Shown here one piece after another: positions 10,051 through 22,734 of a stretch of 64,000 bases of DNA. A model generated the notes under the pieces. That model saw nothing but the letters and a program-made list of their open reading frames with translations. It searched no databases and was not told the origin of the DNA. This DNA comes from Quillaja saponaria (lineage: Eukaryota > Streptophyta > Magnoliopsida > Fabales > Quillajaceae). The number at the start of each line of letters is the position of its first letter. Positions within the stretch are counted from its first letter, which is position 1. Location: NCBI GenBank assembly GCA_029379385.1, contig CM055611.1, positions 15,260,062 to 15,324,061 of the forward strand, given 5' to 3'. The position numbers and the translations under genes were made by a program.

Positions 10051-13000
10051 ACTATGGTGTTGTTTCATTCAGTGTTAGTATAGTATCCACAAGAGTTCAG
10101 TCCTTGGGTACTGTCTCATGGGAAAAGCTCTGCCTCCTCGGAAAATTAATGTGCAGAACTATGCAGAATCCCGAGCACCTGAGCTTGAAACCCTTCACTC
10201 AATTGTAGCCAATCGATTAGACAATGATTACAGGTCTAGGAGAAACAAGAGAAGAAGAACTGCTGCCTTTGACAATCAAATTACTAAGGGTGGTAGAAGG
10301 AAGAAGCGGAAACTGGGTTTAGTTAATAATAGCAATGCTGAACTGGGTTCGGAGAAAGAACAGAAGAAGAAGGTTCCTCAGCATATTCGTAGGAGACATG
10401 AGCATAAGTTGAACCCAGAAAGTGGTTTTTGTACTTCTGGAGATGGAACAAAGAGGCTAAGAACTCATGTTTGCCAAACGCTTTACTATGACAAAGCTTT
10501 GGGGTTTCCACCTTCCTCTGGGTTTGCAGGGCAGGTAATCTAATTTTTAATTAGTTTGTACTGCACTGATGGTTCTGTTAAGTTCCTAAACCTAACTTGG
10601 GGATTTCTCAAGGAATTGCAGCTATGGATGAGGGAGATGGAGATAGAGAGAGAATGAAATACAACTAACTAACAAATTCTACAACTAATTTTTCATTTCA
10701 TCCAACTTCACACCATTACAGATAACCAATTCCTTATTTGTAGGCTAATTTCTAACAAATTCCTAATTAGCCCCTAAGTTGAATTTAGGCACGTAATTCT
10801 CTAAAATCCAACAAAAGAAACAAATATATAACAGTTTGGTTACTATTAAGTGTTTAGAATTGTTGGTTCGTCAAATATATCAGGAAAATAATGAATTGGG
10901 TTAGGGGACCTGATAATAAAAATGCCTTATTTTAAATTTCTTTTGGTGTTTTTTTCCTTTAAATGATTCTGGGTGAAATAATGTAAATTTTCTCCTATTA
11001 CATTTCTGACAAATATCATGATTATATTTATGCTATGCAGAGGAAGGGGTTCTCGGGCTCGCTTGAAAAGGTTCAGACAAAGTGCTTTTGCACAATGCAA
11101 GCTATTGTAGTGCTGTCCAATTGGGGGGCCCAGAAGCAAGCATTTTCTTCATTAAATTTTGGATAATGCAATTTTTACCTTTCCAAACTTTGTCAAACAT
11201 GGAAGAAAAAACTATTCTTCTGACTAATAAAGTATATTATTGAAGAGAAAGGCTGACTATTTTAGGTTACGTAAATAACCCCTAAAAAAATCTTATAATT
11301 ATATATTTTATTTTCAGATTCATAGTCCAATCTTGTGTGTTTTCTTCCAGGATTCATTGCTTTCAGTCTTAAGAATGGTACTGGTGCCTTCTCCTTTGGC
11401 GCTCCCTGAAAATATTTCCCACTCATTACTCTCCGGTGTCACCTATCAAAGTGCTATGGTAGGTTAATGCTATTGCTCTCTCTCTTATGAAGGTGGATGA
11501 CTGGATGATTTAAAAGCAAATGAACTTGTTTCTTGACAGCTTTATCGAATTGGAGCACCAGTATCTCAGTCAATTTCTCCTGTGACCTATATGTGGCAAC
11601 CTGTTAGCCAGAAGTTTATGTATAATGTGGATGAAACCAACAAGCCTGATAATATAGAGTGCTGTGCTTCCGTTAGACACCTTTGGGCGTGTATACATGC
11701 CTCTGCTTTCAATGAAGGATACAATGCTATAAAACTTGCTTGCCAAAAAGAGGTGGACTTTCTTCTCTAATAGCTATATTTTTCATATCTTCTCCACTAT
11801 CCCTTATATAGCTAAATGCTATCTAGTTTGCAGCCCTGAGATTTCAAGTACTACTTGTTATGTTTTCCTCTGGAATTTTGTGTTTACACAGTTCGTTGAC
11901 ATAAATGACTTTTTGCTTAAAACATATCACATGTTTCTTTCATTCTTCTTTGTAGTCTAAATATTGTCACTAAGTTAGGAGCTTCTTGTGAGCTGAAGTT
12001 TAGACAGTCTAGAAATAAAATATGTATTTCTGATTGGTTTTTATATTATCAGAAAGGTATAAAGGATATTTCTCATTTAGAGCAATAAGTTGGGCATGAG
12101 TTCCTTGCTCAATTGTTTAACTTAACTTCTTAATTTTCATATAAAACTGAAAAAGTACCAGTGTTTATGCTCAATACTTAAGGTTAATCTCTTTTATTTT
12201 CCAGATGCATGAGAGAGGTAACCTGATTAATTGTCTTTCACTTGTGGGTCAACTTGGAAAATTAGAATTGATGGGATCAGGGACATTTGAACTTCTTCAA
12301 AAGATACTGTATCCTATTACATGGTCAGTCAACTAATATTTGAATCAGTTTATTTATTTTCTGTAAAAAATGTTAACTTATTTGTTTTGGTTAAGATGTC
12401 AGAGTTGTTTAATTGTGTTTTTCTTCAACAGCGTTTCAAATAATTGCTGGCCATTGAGAAAACATTCAGCTGCTGAGAGGGACTTCAATTCTCTGCATAA
12501 CGGGTCATCATTACTAAAAATTGTTGAGAATATTTCTTCTTATGGAATTTCATCTCTTACTATTAATGATCCTCGTAATTTGCCCAAGAAAAGAACTGCG
12601 GCAACTGCCACTATTATGGAGTCGATTTCTAATGCTCTGGATGATGAACCTGAAAATGAGAATAAAGAGTTTTCTGCAGTAGGAATATTGGACAAGGATA
12701 AAGACTTGCTCTCATCTTCAAAACTTGGAGAAAATAGTAGTTTGTTTGATAATTGTGATTTGTGGGATATCAGCAAAGGAGTAAGTCCACCAGTGGAAGA
12801 GAGCATTATTTGCGCAGAGAAACAAGAACAGCTTATGGAATATTTTTGCCTTGATAATTTGAATTCAGGGACAACAAACACTTCAATGAAGGTGCAGTGC
12901 TCAAGATTTTGCCCTATTCTTCTTTTCTGAAATAATAACCAGAAAGGCTTGCATATAAGGTAATTCCTTTTTTTTTTTTTTTTTTTGTGATAAGTTTTCC

Positions 13001-14773
13001 ATTTATTTTCTTTTTAGTATCCAATTGATTAGTGCAATGTCTTGAGCCTGAAAATGATAACTCTATATTGTACATATGCACAATTTTGCTTTTATGTGTT
13101 ATTTTAATGGTTTTTCATGTGAAACAATTTGTAATTGGATCGTTCAATTTTGAAATGGTTAAATAGATTATGCTCTTTTGTAATGGTAAAACAAAAAAAG
13201 TACTAAATTTACTGAAAGTTAGTTTAGATACAGAATTAGTTTTCTCTAACTGTTTTAAATATATATGAACATAAGGGATAAATACTACATGATCTGGATC
13301 CTAATTCTGTATAGAGCTTTCAGTTTTCTCATCAGTAACATTCATTTTTCCTCATTGTAAAAGTACATTGGTAGAATATGATTAGATATAGCTTTGGCAT
13401 TATATTAAGATGGAAAAGAGCAAAATAATAATAATAATAAATAAATATTCATATATGATAAAAAAGCATTTTACTTCCATGGTTGAATTTCTTATCAAAT
13501 TTTTGAGTAATAACTAATATTTTAAATATGAAGTATAGTTGCTTATCACCTGATTCTTAATTTTTGCTCTGCCTTAATTACCCCTAATGGACCATCCTTC
13601 TTACTTGTCATCTGTTATTATTCTTTCCATCAACAACTATGAACTCATGAGCTTTTCTTTGTATTATTGTCCAGCTGGTCTATTCTACTTCCTTTGAGTT
13701 GGATGAGGGCTTTCTAGATTCCTCTCACCTCCAATGGGGCTCATGCAATAGGATTGAGAGCGAAGTGCTGGATTTCATGTGAAGTAAGTATTTGCACCTA
13801 GAAAGTAATAACCAGTCCTCCATATAAATGATTGAGATATGTAAATTTTCTGTCTTTTCCAGATGGGGCTGCCACTTTTTCCTTCAGGTTTTCCTGATTG
13901 TCATGCATACTCATGCTTTACAGAGAGTAATGCTACGGAATCTTATCAAAAAGCAGAACTTTGTCCTCCTGCTTTAAGACAGTTGAGAGTTCCAACTCCA
14001 CCCCCGTGGGAAAGTGTCCACATTGCTTTGGACAAGGAACCCAGTACAGTGGGAACTACTAGAGTGTCCTCTGAGGAAGATGTAACTAATGGCAATTCAG
14101 TATCAAACTCTGGTTGTAGAAGGTTTGAATTTTCATCATATGGTCATGATGGCAAGGTTTTTGATGGATTTGTAGCCAGAACAGGTGGTATGCTGACTGA
14201 TTTCCAGAAGGAATTCCAAGCTGGAGAATTACTTCTGTTTCCTCAAGTAGCAGATCGTAAGATGAGCATTTCTAAGTTTATTAAGGATAAAAGAAAGATT
14301 GGTGTGGACCGAAATGGGATTTCTTACAATAGTTGTGACCGTAAATTATGTTTTCTTAGAGTCTATGTGAATGCTTGCAAGGAAGGCTTTTTCAAAGAGG
14401 GTGCAGTTATTTGTGCACCTCGTCCTACTGACATTTCAAGGTGGTTGATTCTTGTACCTATTTTATTTCTCCTGGATTACTGGTTACGACTTATTTCCTT
14501 AAGAGGAATTTTAACAAAGTTCTCATGAGCATTCCTTTAAATTTTCCCGCTGTTGGATTGACTGAGTTATTTGAGCATATGAACATGTAGAGTGTTTGCT
14601 AGCAGACATTTTATGGGTTGTGTATGTCAGTATTGTTTTTGTTTTATGGTTAAGGGAATCTAACATGGGTGAAATTGAATGATCTGCTTGGTTTTGTTTT
14701 TGTTTTTTTTTTTTTCGCTGTTATCTGCTTGGTTCATGTGGGAAGGTTATGTGAAAAAGTTATCTGCCATTTG

Positions 14774-15165
14774 TGATAGAAAATGTGGTGAGCACAATAC
14801 ATAAAATTGAAGATGATGAACAAATTGGAATACTCAAAAGACAACTTCTACTTTGCTTGATATCAAATTGAAAACATACAATAGGTATTTATAAGACTCA
14901 TAATAGCAACTCTAAAGTCACACAACTAAATGTGCACTAATATGACTTTAACACCCATTATCCTATACATTAAGGACTCCAACCCATTACTACAATTTTA
15001 TTACACATTAACAGAAAAAAAACTTCCACTAGCACACAATAATTTATAGCCACCCATTATAAGAAATTAACTACCTCTTAAAACTCATTACATCAAAATA
15101 ACTCACACCTTTTTAACTTCCACTAACAATTTATCATAGGAAAATAAAGTTTATTATTTTCAACA
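14774..15165 (-). repeat. Copia 3' LTR
   Basis: 392 bp. On the minus strand it begins TGTTGAAAATAATAAAC and ends CACATTTTCTATCA. It matches the other LTR closely, with a few substitutions and about 17 extra bases near 14888-14912. Confidence 0.93.
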
Positions 15166-15178
15166 CTTCCCCTTAAAC
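15166..15178 (-). other. Copia polypurine tract
   Basis: On the minus strand, TTTAAGGGGAAG lies directly before the 3' LTR. This is the expected primer for plus-strand DNA synthesis. It starts right after the gag-pol stop codon. Confidence 0.8.
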
Positions 15179-18100
15179 TTAATTTTCCTTTCTAACTCCA
15201 AGCAATTCTCTCAATCCTTGAAAGACTTCAAATTTAAGTGGTTTTGTGAAAATATCCGCAACTTGATCAAGAGACTTCACAAATTTGACTTCCACTTCTT
15301 TCTTGGCAATACACTCACGGATGAAATGATACCTTGTGTCTATATGCTTGCTTCTATCATAGGAAGACGAGGTTCTTTGCCAAAGCTAGTGCAGACTTGT
15401 TGTCAACAAAAATTTGGGTTGCTTTTTTTTGTGGCTCTTGTAGCTCCTTCAACAATCTTCTTAACCAAATGGCATGACAAGTACAAGAGGTAGCAGCAAC
15501 ATATTCAGCCTCACAAGTTGAAAGAGTAACAATTGGCTGCTTCTTTGAAACCCAAGAAATTGCATTATTTCCCATGAAAAATACAAAACCCGTGGTGCTT
15601 TTTCTATCATCCAAATCTCCGGCAAAATCACTATCACAGTATCCCACAAGATCAATAATATGTGAAGAAGAATAAAATAGGCCATAGTCAAGTGTACCTC
15701 TTAGGTAGCGAATAATTCTTTTAGCCGTTTTCATGTGAGTAGAAGTAGGAGATTCCATGTAACAACTCACTACTCCAACATCATAAAGAATGCCTGGCCT
15801 TGTGCTAAGTCAAGTATCTTAAACTTCCAACAAGACTTCTAAATAATGTGGGATCTACCTTCTCTCCAACATCATGCTTCGACAACTTCACTCCGCATTC
15901 CATGGGTGTATTAACAGAGTTACTATCAAGCATTTGGAATTTCTTAAGAACATCTTTTACATAGCCTTCTTGTGAAATAAAAATTCCACCATCATTTTGC
16001 TTCACTTCAAAGCCCAAGTAGTAAGACATTAGCCCCATGTCAGTCATCTCAAATTCACAAGTCATTGCCTTCTTGAAATCTTCAAACATGATTGGATTAT
16101 TTCCTGTAAAAATTAGATCATCCACATAAAGGCAAACAAATAAAACATTACCATTTTCATGTGCCTTCACGTAAAGTGCATATTCATGTAGACATCTAAC
16201 AAACCCATTTTCTTGAAAATACTTGTCAATTCGATTATTCCACGCCCTTGGTGCTTGTTTTAGGCCATACAAAGCCTTTTTTAACTTCAAAACTTTGTCT
16301 TCTTGCCCTTCAATTACATAACCCTTAGGTTGATCAACATAAACCTCTTCTTCAAGAAAACCATGGAGGAAAGCAGATTTTACATCCAATTGATAAATCT
16401 TCCAATGCTTATGGGCTGCAAAGGAGATCAACAATCGGATTGTTTCTAAGCGAGCAACAGGAGCAAATACCTCTTCATAATCGATCCCCTGCTTTTGTGC
16501 ATAGCCTTTCGCAACTAGCCTCGCTTTGTACTTCTCAACTTCTCCTTTTGCATTTTTCTTTACCTTGTACACCCATTTCACACCAATAGCTTTATGATCT
16601 TTTGGAAGATTTGCCAACTCCCAAGTATCATTTTTTTCAATAGCTATTATCTCCTCATCCATTGCTTGTCTCCACTTCTTGTCATTTTCAGCTTCTTCAA
16701 AAAATAATGGTTCACTATCTGCAACAAGACAAAATAAATTAACATCTTCTATCACTTCTGTATTTTCATAAAGATCAAGAAGACTTCTTGTTTTTGGTGA
16801 CCCTTCACTTGAACTTTTTTCTGATGAAGGAGTTGGTGATGGAGGTAGAGTAATGGCTTCCAATGGTGCTTCTATATCTTGTTCTTCTTCAAAGTAAGGA
16901 AAAAAATTGTAATTTTCTTCTTCTTGAACATCCCAATCCCATGTTTCATCTTCATTGAACTCAACATCTCTACTAACTATGATTTTTCCATTCCTTGGGT
17001 TATAAAGCTTGTACCCTTTGGAATTTGAATCATAGCCAATAAATACATACTTCACACTTCGATCATCAAGTTTAGATCTCTCTTGATCCGGTACATGGGC
17101 ATAGGCAATGCTTCCAAAAATTCGCAAGTGAGAGACATTTGGCTTCTTTCCACTCCAAGCTTCTTGAGGTGTTTGATTCTCCTACACCTTTGGTTGGACA
17201 TCTGTTGGACAAATAAACTGCACAAGAAACAGCTTCTGCCCAAAATTCTTTAGGCATATTCTTAGATTTCAATAAACATCGGGCCATATTAAGAATTGTT
17301 CTATTCTTCCTTTCTGCTACACCATTTTGTTGGGGTGTCCTAGGAACCGTTAAAGGACGACGAATTCCTTGTGTTTCACAAAAGATATTGAATTCATTTG
17401 AAGTGAATTCGCCTCCTCTATCGGACCTTAAAGATTTGATTACATGACCACTCTCTTTTTCAACAAGAGCTTTAAACTTTTTGAACACCTCAAAAGCCTC
17501 TGATTTTTTCTTCAAAAAATAAACCCATGTTTTGCGAGTATAATCATCAATGAAAAGCAAAAAATAATGATTTTTACCAAATGAGCATGGCTTGATTGGT
17601 CCACACACATCGGTATGAATAAGCTGAAGTGGCTCGGTTGCTCTTGTGGCTTCTTTAGGAAAACTCTTCCTTGCATGTTTTTCCAAGGAGGCATGCTTCA
17701 CACAATTGATTTGGGTGGTCAATGAATGGCAACCCAAACACCATCTTCTTTTCTCCCAAATTCTTGAGTCCTCCAAAATTCAAATGACCCAACCGCATAT
17801 GCCAACGCCATGTTGAATCTTTTGCACACATCTTCAAACATTTGGCACCATCGTTTTGGAGATTCAAAATGAACATCCTGTTTCTTGTCATGGACACCTT
17901 AGCAATAAGATTAGCATCTTGGTCTCTAAGCCAAAGGTTTTTATCTTTCATATGGATTTCATAACTCTTCTCCAAAAGTTGTCCCAAACTTAAAATGTTA
18001 CTTTTTAATTTTGGAACATAATAAACATCATAAATGAGCTTATGACCACCATCTTTCAAAGAAATTAAAATGGTACCTTTTCCTTTGATTAGAATTTTGG

Positions 18101-19231
18101 AAGAGTCTCCAAAGGTCACAAATCCACTCACTTTTTCATCAATCTCTAAAAATTTGCTTTTGTCCCCACACATATGATTGCTTGCACCATTGTCAAGGTA
18201 CCATGAACTCTTGATCACCTCCTTTTCATCTCCTTTGAATGCTAGTAACAAAGTTGGCTCTTCCACTTCTTCTTTGTATTCAAGTAGATTAGCATTCTCT
18301 TCAATAACATTAGTATTGCGACATTCCGAAGCAAAATGACCAAATTTATGACAATTATAGCATTCAACATTACTCTTGTCATACCTCTTCTCATTTGGTC
18401 TTGCATAATTTCCTCTTCCTCTTCCACTTCCACGGCCTCTTGATGATTGTTGGCCTCTTCCTTCGTTATTATTCTCAAAATGATATCCTCCTCTTCCTCT
18501 TCTCCTCTTCCTCCTCTTCCTCGTCCACGACCATGACCACAACCACTGACCTTTTGGTTTCTTTCTTGTACATTATTTTTTTCTTTGAAAGAAACCTTAG
18601 CTTGGAGAGCTTGTTCAAGCGGCTTCTCTTCCTTCTTCTTAAATCTTTCTTCATGGGCTTGTAATGATCCCATGAGTTGCTCAATAGACATGGTCTCCAA
18701 GTCTTTCGATTCTTCAATTGCAACAACAATGTAATCAAATTTTGGTTGCAAAGAGCGAAGGATTTTCTCCACCACACGAACATCTTCTACTTTTTCTCCA
18801 TATCTTTTCAATTGGTTGACAGTGGCTAGCATTCTTGAAAAATAATCCGAAATTGACTCGGATTCCTTCATGTGCAAGGCTTCAAAATCTCCTCTCAATG
18901 TTTGGAGTCGAATCTTCTTCACTTTTTCAACTCCTTGGAGAGAGCTTTGCAAAATCTCCCAAGCTTCCTTGGCAGTAGTTGCTAGTGCCACCTTCTCAAA
19001 CATGGACTCATCTAACCCTTGATAGATGAGGGTGAGAGCTTGTTGATCCTTCTTCCTAGCCTTTTGTAAGGCATCTTTTTGAGCTGCAGACAAAACAACT
19101 TCATCTTGTGGTTGGTCATATCCTTTCTCTACGATCTCCCATGCATCTTGTCCACCAAGCAAAGCTTTCATACGAAGACACCAATTGTCATAGTTGTCTT
19201 TAGTAAGACGAGGATATTGAAATGAGAACAT
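15179..19231 (-). pseudogene. Copia gag-pol polyprotein, broken by several frameshifts
   Basis: Reading leftward from Met at 19231. Gag ([20 protein letters not shown]) leads to an RG-rich stretch and CCHC knuckle ([14 protein letters not shown], about 18318-18365). Protease has LDNGASNHM (about 18170). The GAG-pre-integrase zinc region has [11 protein letters not shown]. Integrase (about 17080-17720) has [15 protein letters not shown] and [12 protein letters not shown], keeping its D,D,E residues. Reverse transcriptase (15805-17127) has [28 protein letters not shown] and YVDDL. RNase H has CDSDFAGDLDDRKSTTG and STCEAEYVA. The end is DQVADIFTKPLKFEVFQGL before stop 15179-15181. Single-base shifts occur near 18500 (gag knuckle), 17680 (before integrase), 17170 (integrase end), 15810 (after RT) and 15365 (in RNase H). 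With LTRs this young, so many shifts is odd and could partly reflect assembly error. Confidence 0.92.
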
Positions 19232-19277
19232 TCATGATCCAGTAGACATCTCTCAAACTCACCAAATTAGAGAACTA

Positions 19278-19290
19278 GGCTCTGATACCA
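19278..19290 (-). other. Copia primer binding site (initiator Met-tRNA)
   Basis: On the minus strand, TGGTATCAGAGCC lies three bases inside the 5' LTR. It is complementary to the 3' end of plant initiator Met-tRNA, the usual primer for Copia minus-strand synthesis. Confidence 0.92.
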
Positions 19291-19293
19291 CTT

Positions 19294-19668
19294 TGATAGA
19301 AAATGTGGTGAGCACAACACATAAAATTGAAGATGATGAACAAATTGGAATACTCAAAAGACAACTTCTACTTTGCTTGATATCAAATTGAAAACATACA
19401 ATAGGTATTTAACACTAAAGTCACACAACTAAATGTGCACTAATATGACTTTAACACCCATTATCCTAGACATTAAGGACTCCAACCCATTACTACAATT
19501 TTATTACACATTAACAAAAAAAAACTTTCCACTAGCACACAATAATTTATAGTCACCCATTATAAGAAATTAACTACCTCTTAAAACTCATTACATCAAA
19601 ATAACTCACACCTTTTTAACTTCTACTAACAATTTATCATAGGAAAATAAAGTTTATTATTTTCAACA
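19294..19668 (-). repeat. Copia 5' LTR
   Basis: 375 bp, with the same TG..CA ends as the 14774-15165 copy. It should carry the element's promoter. Compared with the other LTR it lacks about 17 bp in the middle and has roughly six point differences. Confidence 0.93.
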
Positions 19669-20415
19669 ATTTGAGCTTCTAAATAGTGGAATGCACTTCA
19701 GATGGATGGACTTAAATTTTCTTTTATTTCTTTTTTTCTTCTATCATGAGTTGTAAAATCATTGAACGTGTGGTTCTGTCTTACCAATATAAAACGAACA
19801 GTGTGAACTTTTTCAGGTTTTTCCATTTATGTATTTGGCATATGTTTTCCATCTTCTTTTACTGCTGATACGAAAATTATGTTCAGTTCCAGATTAGATG
19901 GAAATGAGGAAGGTCTTCAGATGTCTCAGGCTTCTGTGGGACTGTATTTCACAGAGCAATCTTCTTCTAACTGGGAAATCCAGATACCAGAGGACCCACT
20001 TGCCAGAGAGTTTCTTCGATCTCCTATTGGCTTTGTGACAACGGGATTTGTTCGAGGAAGGTTGGGAAATCTTTCTTATATTATGCGACTGGAAGCTGGT
20101 TACTTCATATACTTCATTTTCTTTCTCTCGTTTTTTTTTCTTATTATCTAACGTGTACATAACATGGCAACCCATGCATTCCTTTTCTCTCTCTTAATTG
20201 AGTCCAGTCTGCATGCGGCAAGAAGTTAGTTGCTGAGGGCTTCTGTGAGGCAGTTTTGCTCTCTCATCTTAGAGAGGATCATTGGAATGAGATGCCTGCA
20301 AAACGACGAAGGGAAATATATGTGCTCGTAAGAAATTTAAGATCTACAGCATATAGACTTGCTCTTGCTTCTATTTGTCCTGGAACGTCAGGAAGATGTT
20401 TTGGACTACATGTAA

Positions 20416-22399
20416 ATTGCTGCAACAGGCAAACGCAGGTACTTAGTACGGTATACTACTATTTCTTATTTACTTTTTTTTGCTTATGAATTTTTGAATT
20501 TTTTGTTTTGGAATGTCCCTGCCAAATGGTCCACTGATTTCCAAATATATTGAAAAGCAATCTTATTGAAGTCTGATTTATCATGATATTATCTTTTTCT
20601 ATTTTCAACCTTTGCATTGTAAACTTAATACTTGTCATAATACAACCTATATTATACATGAAGCACAGTCCTTTCACTGTGGGTATCATGTGGGTGATGC
20701 TTCTTCCAACAAAACAATTGTGACTGTTAAAGAATTACATGTAAGTGTGCATAGTCCCACCTAGGTATTAAAATTCGTTTCAAGATACCGTTTCGATAAT
20801 TTTGAAAATGAAAAACGATTCAGTGAAACGACATGAAAACAGTAAATTGTATTACAAATATATGAAAATATATAATAGAACTCATATTATAGTAATTATA
20901 ATTATAAGTGTTCAAAATGATTAATTTAATATATACTTATTTAGCAGTATATCTAGACATTATTTGAATCTTCCATTGGATCTGGGGCATATGTAATTTT
21001 CATCGATAATTAACCAAAGATATATTATTATATGTTCCAACAGGCTTCCACCCATTTGGAATCATATTCTTTGCTACTAGGGTTTGGCCAAAGAACAGTG
21101 AAGTCTTATTGAGAGTGAGGCTGTAGTTCAGACCCTGCATCAAAGCTTCCAAGCTACAGTCCATGATTGTTGCATAGCTTGCCATCGACCTGTTCCTGTC
21201 GAGGCATCTTTAAGATCAACACTAGCAAGATCACCATCTTCCATCTCCTCCTTCATGTTCAACAACTCCGGCAAAGTAATTAGGGTTTGACCTGGGATCA
21301 TCTTGAAACGAAAACTGGAAAACATAAGAATTCTTTGTAACCAAAAACTGGAAAAAAGAATATAAATGAAAATAGTTAAATCTTTCAATATTGGAACATT
21401 TTGTAAATTATATGCTGTAGGCTTATTACACTCATCAAAATATTAAATTTTCCATTTTCCACATTTTAAAACATCAACTATTTATGTACCAATTAATTTT
21501 TAGTCTTTTTTTTTTCTTTTGGTTTTTTGAAAGTGTCTTCAGTACACTTATTTAAGTAATATGTATAAAAGTTATGTAGCATTTATTATATTTACTGTTA
21601 TTAGTTTTGGAACATTATAAATTTTTAGAAAATTATGTTTATTGCATCTTTATAATTGCACTTATGACACTGCTGAGATAAATTAAAAATTATAATTAAT
21701 ATGAATAGTAATACCATACACTTTTCATTAGTTGCATGAGACCTAGAGATTAGTAATTCAATAAATAGAAAGAGTGAGAAAAATATACCATGAGTATTGA
21801 CTGATTAATTAAATAATTAAAATGATATTGATTGTAATTTTATATCTACTCTACTTTCGTTATATATGACGATTTTTCTAAAAATTTGTATAACTTGTTG
21901 TATTGGCGCAGATAACGATTCTAAGATTTATGATGTAAACAAATCATTTGTTTTTTACACGAAACCTCCTTCACTCAAAAAAAAAAAAAAAGTTAAATGT
22001 ATTTCCTGTTTGTCCTAAAATCTTAGAGGTGACAAAGGAAAAGGATGTTTATAGTGATCGAATTTCCTTTGTCTTCTTTTGTTAATAAAACCCCTAAAGT
22101 CTACACCCTACAACTGCAAATTCCCTTTTTCAAGCCCACATGCTCACTCTGAGTCCAGTGATAGTGATATTTTCTTGGAAGAAATGCAGTTCTAGGATAA
22201 TATATTACTATTAGAATGGGCTTGACTCTACATGAAGAGTTTGTAGTTCAAGTATTTGAAACTCCACCTGTTTTGGGATGACAAGTTTGATTAGTTTTTT
22301 CAATTGGTGAATGATAAGGTGAAAAACAGATATACTTTAACGTCAATAGGAGAAAATTTATCATAGTGATTTAGTATATTAATGATATCTTGTTTGTTA
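20416..22399. other. POP1 3' flank and AT-rich intergenic DNA
   Basis: No gene is supported. The first few hundred bases may be the 3' untranslated region of the POP1 copy. Around 20770-20860 there is a repetitive-looking patch (GTTTCAAGATACCGTTTCG). A less AT-biased, protein-like block at about 21000-21390 is listed separately. Confidence 0.5.
21000..21388 (-). pseudogene. Unrecognised coding-like fragment
   Basis: On the minus strand two overlapping frames have protein-like composition. One (21140-21388) includes MIPGQTLITLPELL followed by an acidic stretch; the other (21000-21185) includes LVAKNMIPNGWKPVG. Taken together they look like one short coding segment with a frameshift near 21180. 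I do not recognise the family. It could be a captured or dead gene piece or the remnant of a retroelement. Confidence 0.3.
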
Positions 22400-22730
22400 A
22401 TAGTGATACTAATTTATTTCAGGAGACAAAATTAACTGTTGTCTAAAATCTTTAAAACCACAAATAAAAATATTAGAGTCAGGCTTGTTATCTGTGACAA
22501 GACAATCTTTTACGAGGTAGTATTATTAGAGACGGGCTCAAAAAAGAAATTATCAGGATTATTAGAGAGGTACACCAATAGTTAATTTATTAGACATTTG
22601 CCTTTTCTATTTCTAATAATTATTTAAAGACAAGGTTGTTAGACACAACATTATAAGAGACATTGGCTTGTCTCAAAATGTGAAGACACAAAATTTAATG
22701 TATTAGAGACAACCAATTTGTTGTAAGTGT
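22400..22730 (-). mobile_element. CACTA-type transposon end (right terminus remnant)
   Basis: The outer end, read inward, is CACTTACAACAAATTGG (22730 leftward), a variant of the CACTA terminal motif. Inside it are repeated subterminal units of the GAGACA / GTCTCTAATA kind (22505-22720), typical of CACTA subterminal repeats. The other terminus was not found in a pairing orientation, so this is probably a truncated end. It abuts the solo-LTR-like block starting at 22735. Confidence 0.5.
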
Positions 22731-22734
22731 ATAA

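Larger units (their letters stand above)
14774..19668 (-). mobile_element. Complete Ty1/Copia LTR retrotransposon, nested in POP1 intron
   Basis: A perfect 5-bp target duplication, ATTTG, flanks the element (14769-14773 and 19669-19673). It has two LTRs with TG..CA ends, a primer binding site matching initiator Met-tRNA, a polypurine tract and a gag-pol region in Copia order (integrase before reverse transcriptase). All coding sequence reads leftward, opposite to POP1. The LTRs differ by only a handful of substitutions plus one indel, so the insertion is fairly recent compared with the decay of the host copy. Confidence 0.95.
10118..20415 (+). pseudogene. POP1: POP1 (RNase P/MRP protein subunit) pseudogene
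   Basis: POP1 is the large basic protein of nuclear RNase P and MRP. The N-terminus has PPRKINVQNYAESR and VPQHIRRRHEHKLNPESG. Exons: 10118-10534, 11041-11135, 11351-11458, 11540-11752, 12205-12323, 12432-12959, 13675-13783, 13863-14440, 19887-20060 and 20208-20415. They encode, among others, GVTYQSAM, APVSQSISPVTYMW, SNGAHAIGL, IPEDPLAREF, GFVTTGFVRG and VLVRNLRSTAYRLALA, and end at TAA 20413-20415. Lesions: about 5 bp lost near 10470 inside the expected HVWHAKRF motif; a shift near 11090; donor GC rather than GT after 11135; in-frame TGA 12928-12930 and TAG 13715-13717 (an expected Trp); two extra bases at the start of the last exon; one extra T at about 20374. MULE-1 sits just upstream and a Copia element fills the intron before 19887. 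The start at 10118 is the first Met in frame and is uncertain. Confidence 0.9.

Noticed and set aside
12960..13674. Possible additional POP1 exon in this intron
   Set aside because: AT-rich with no frame matching POP1. Flanking exons join in phase without it.
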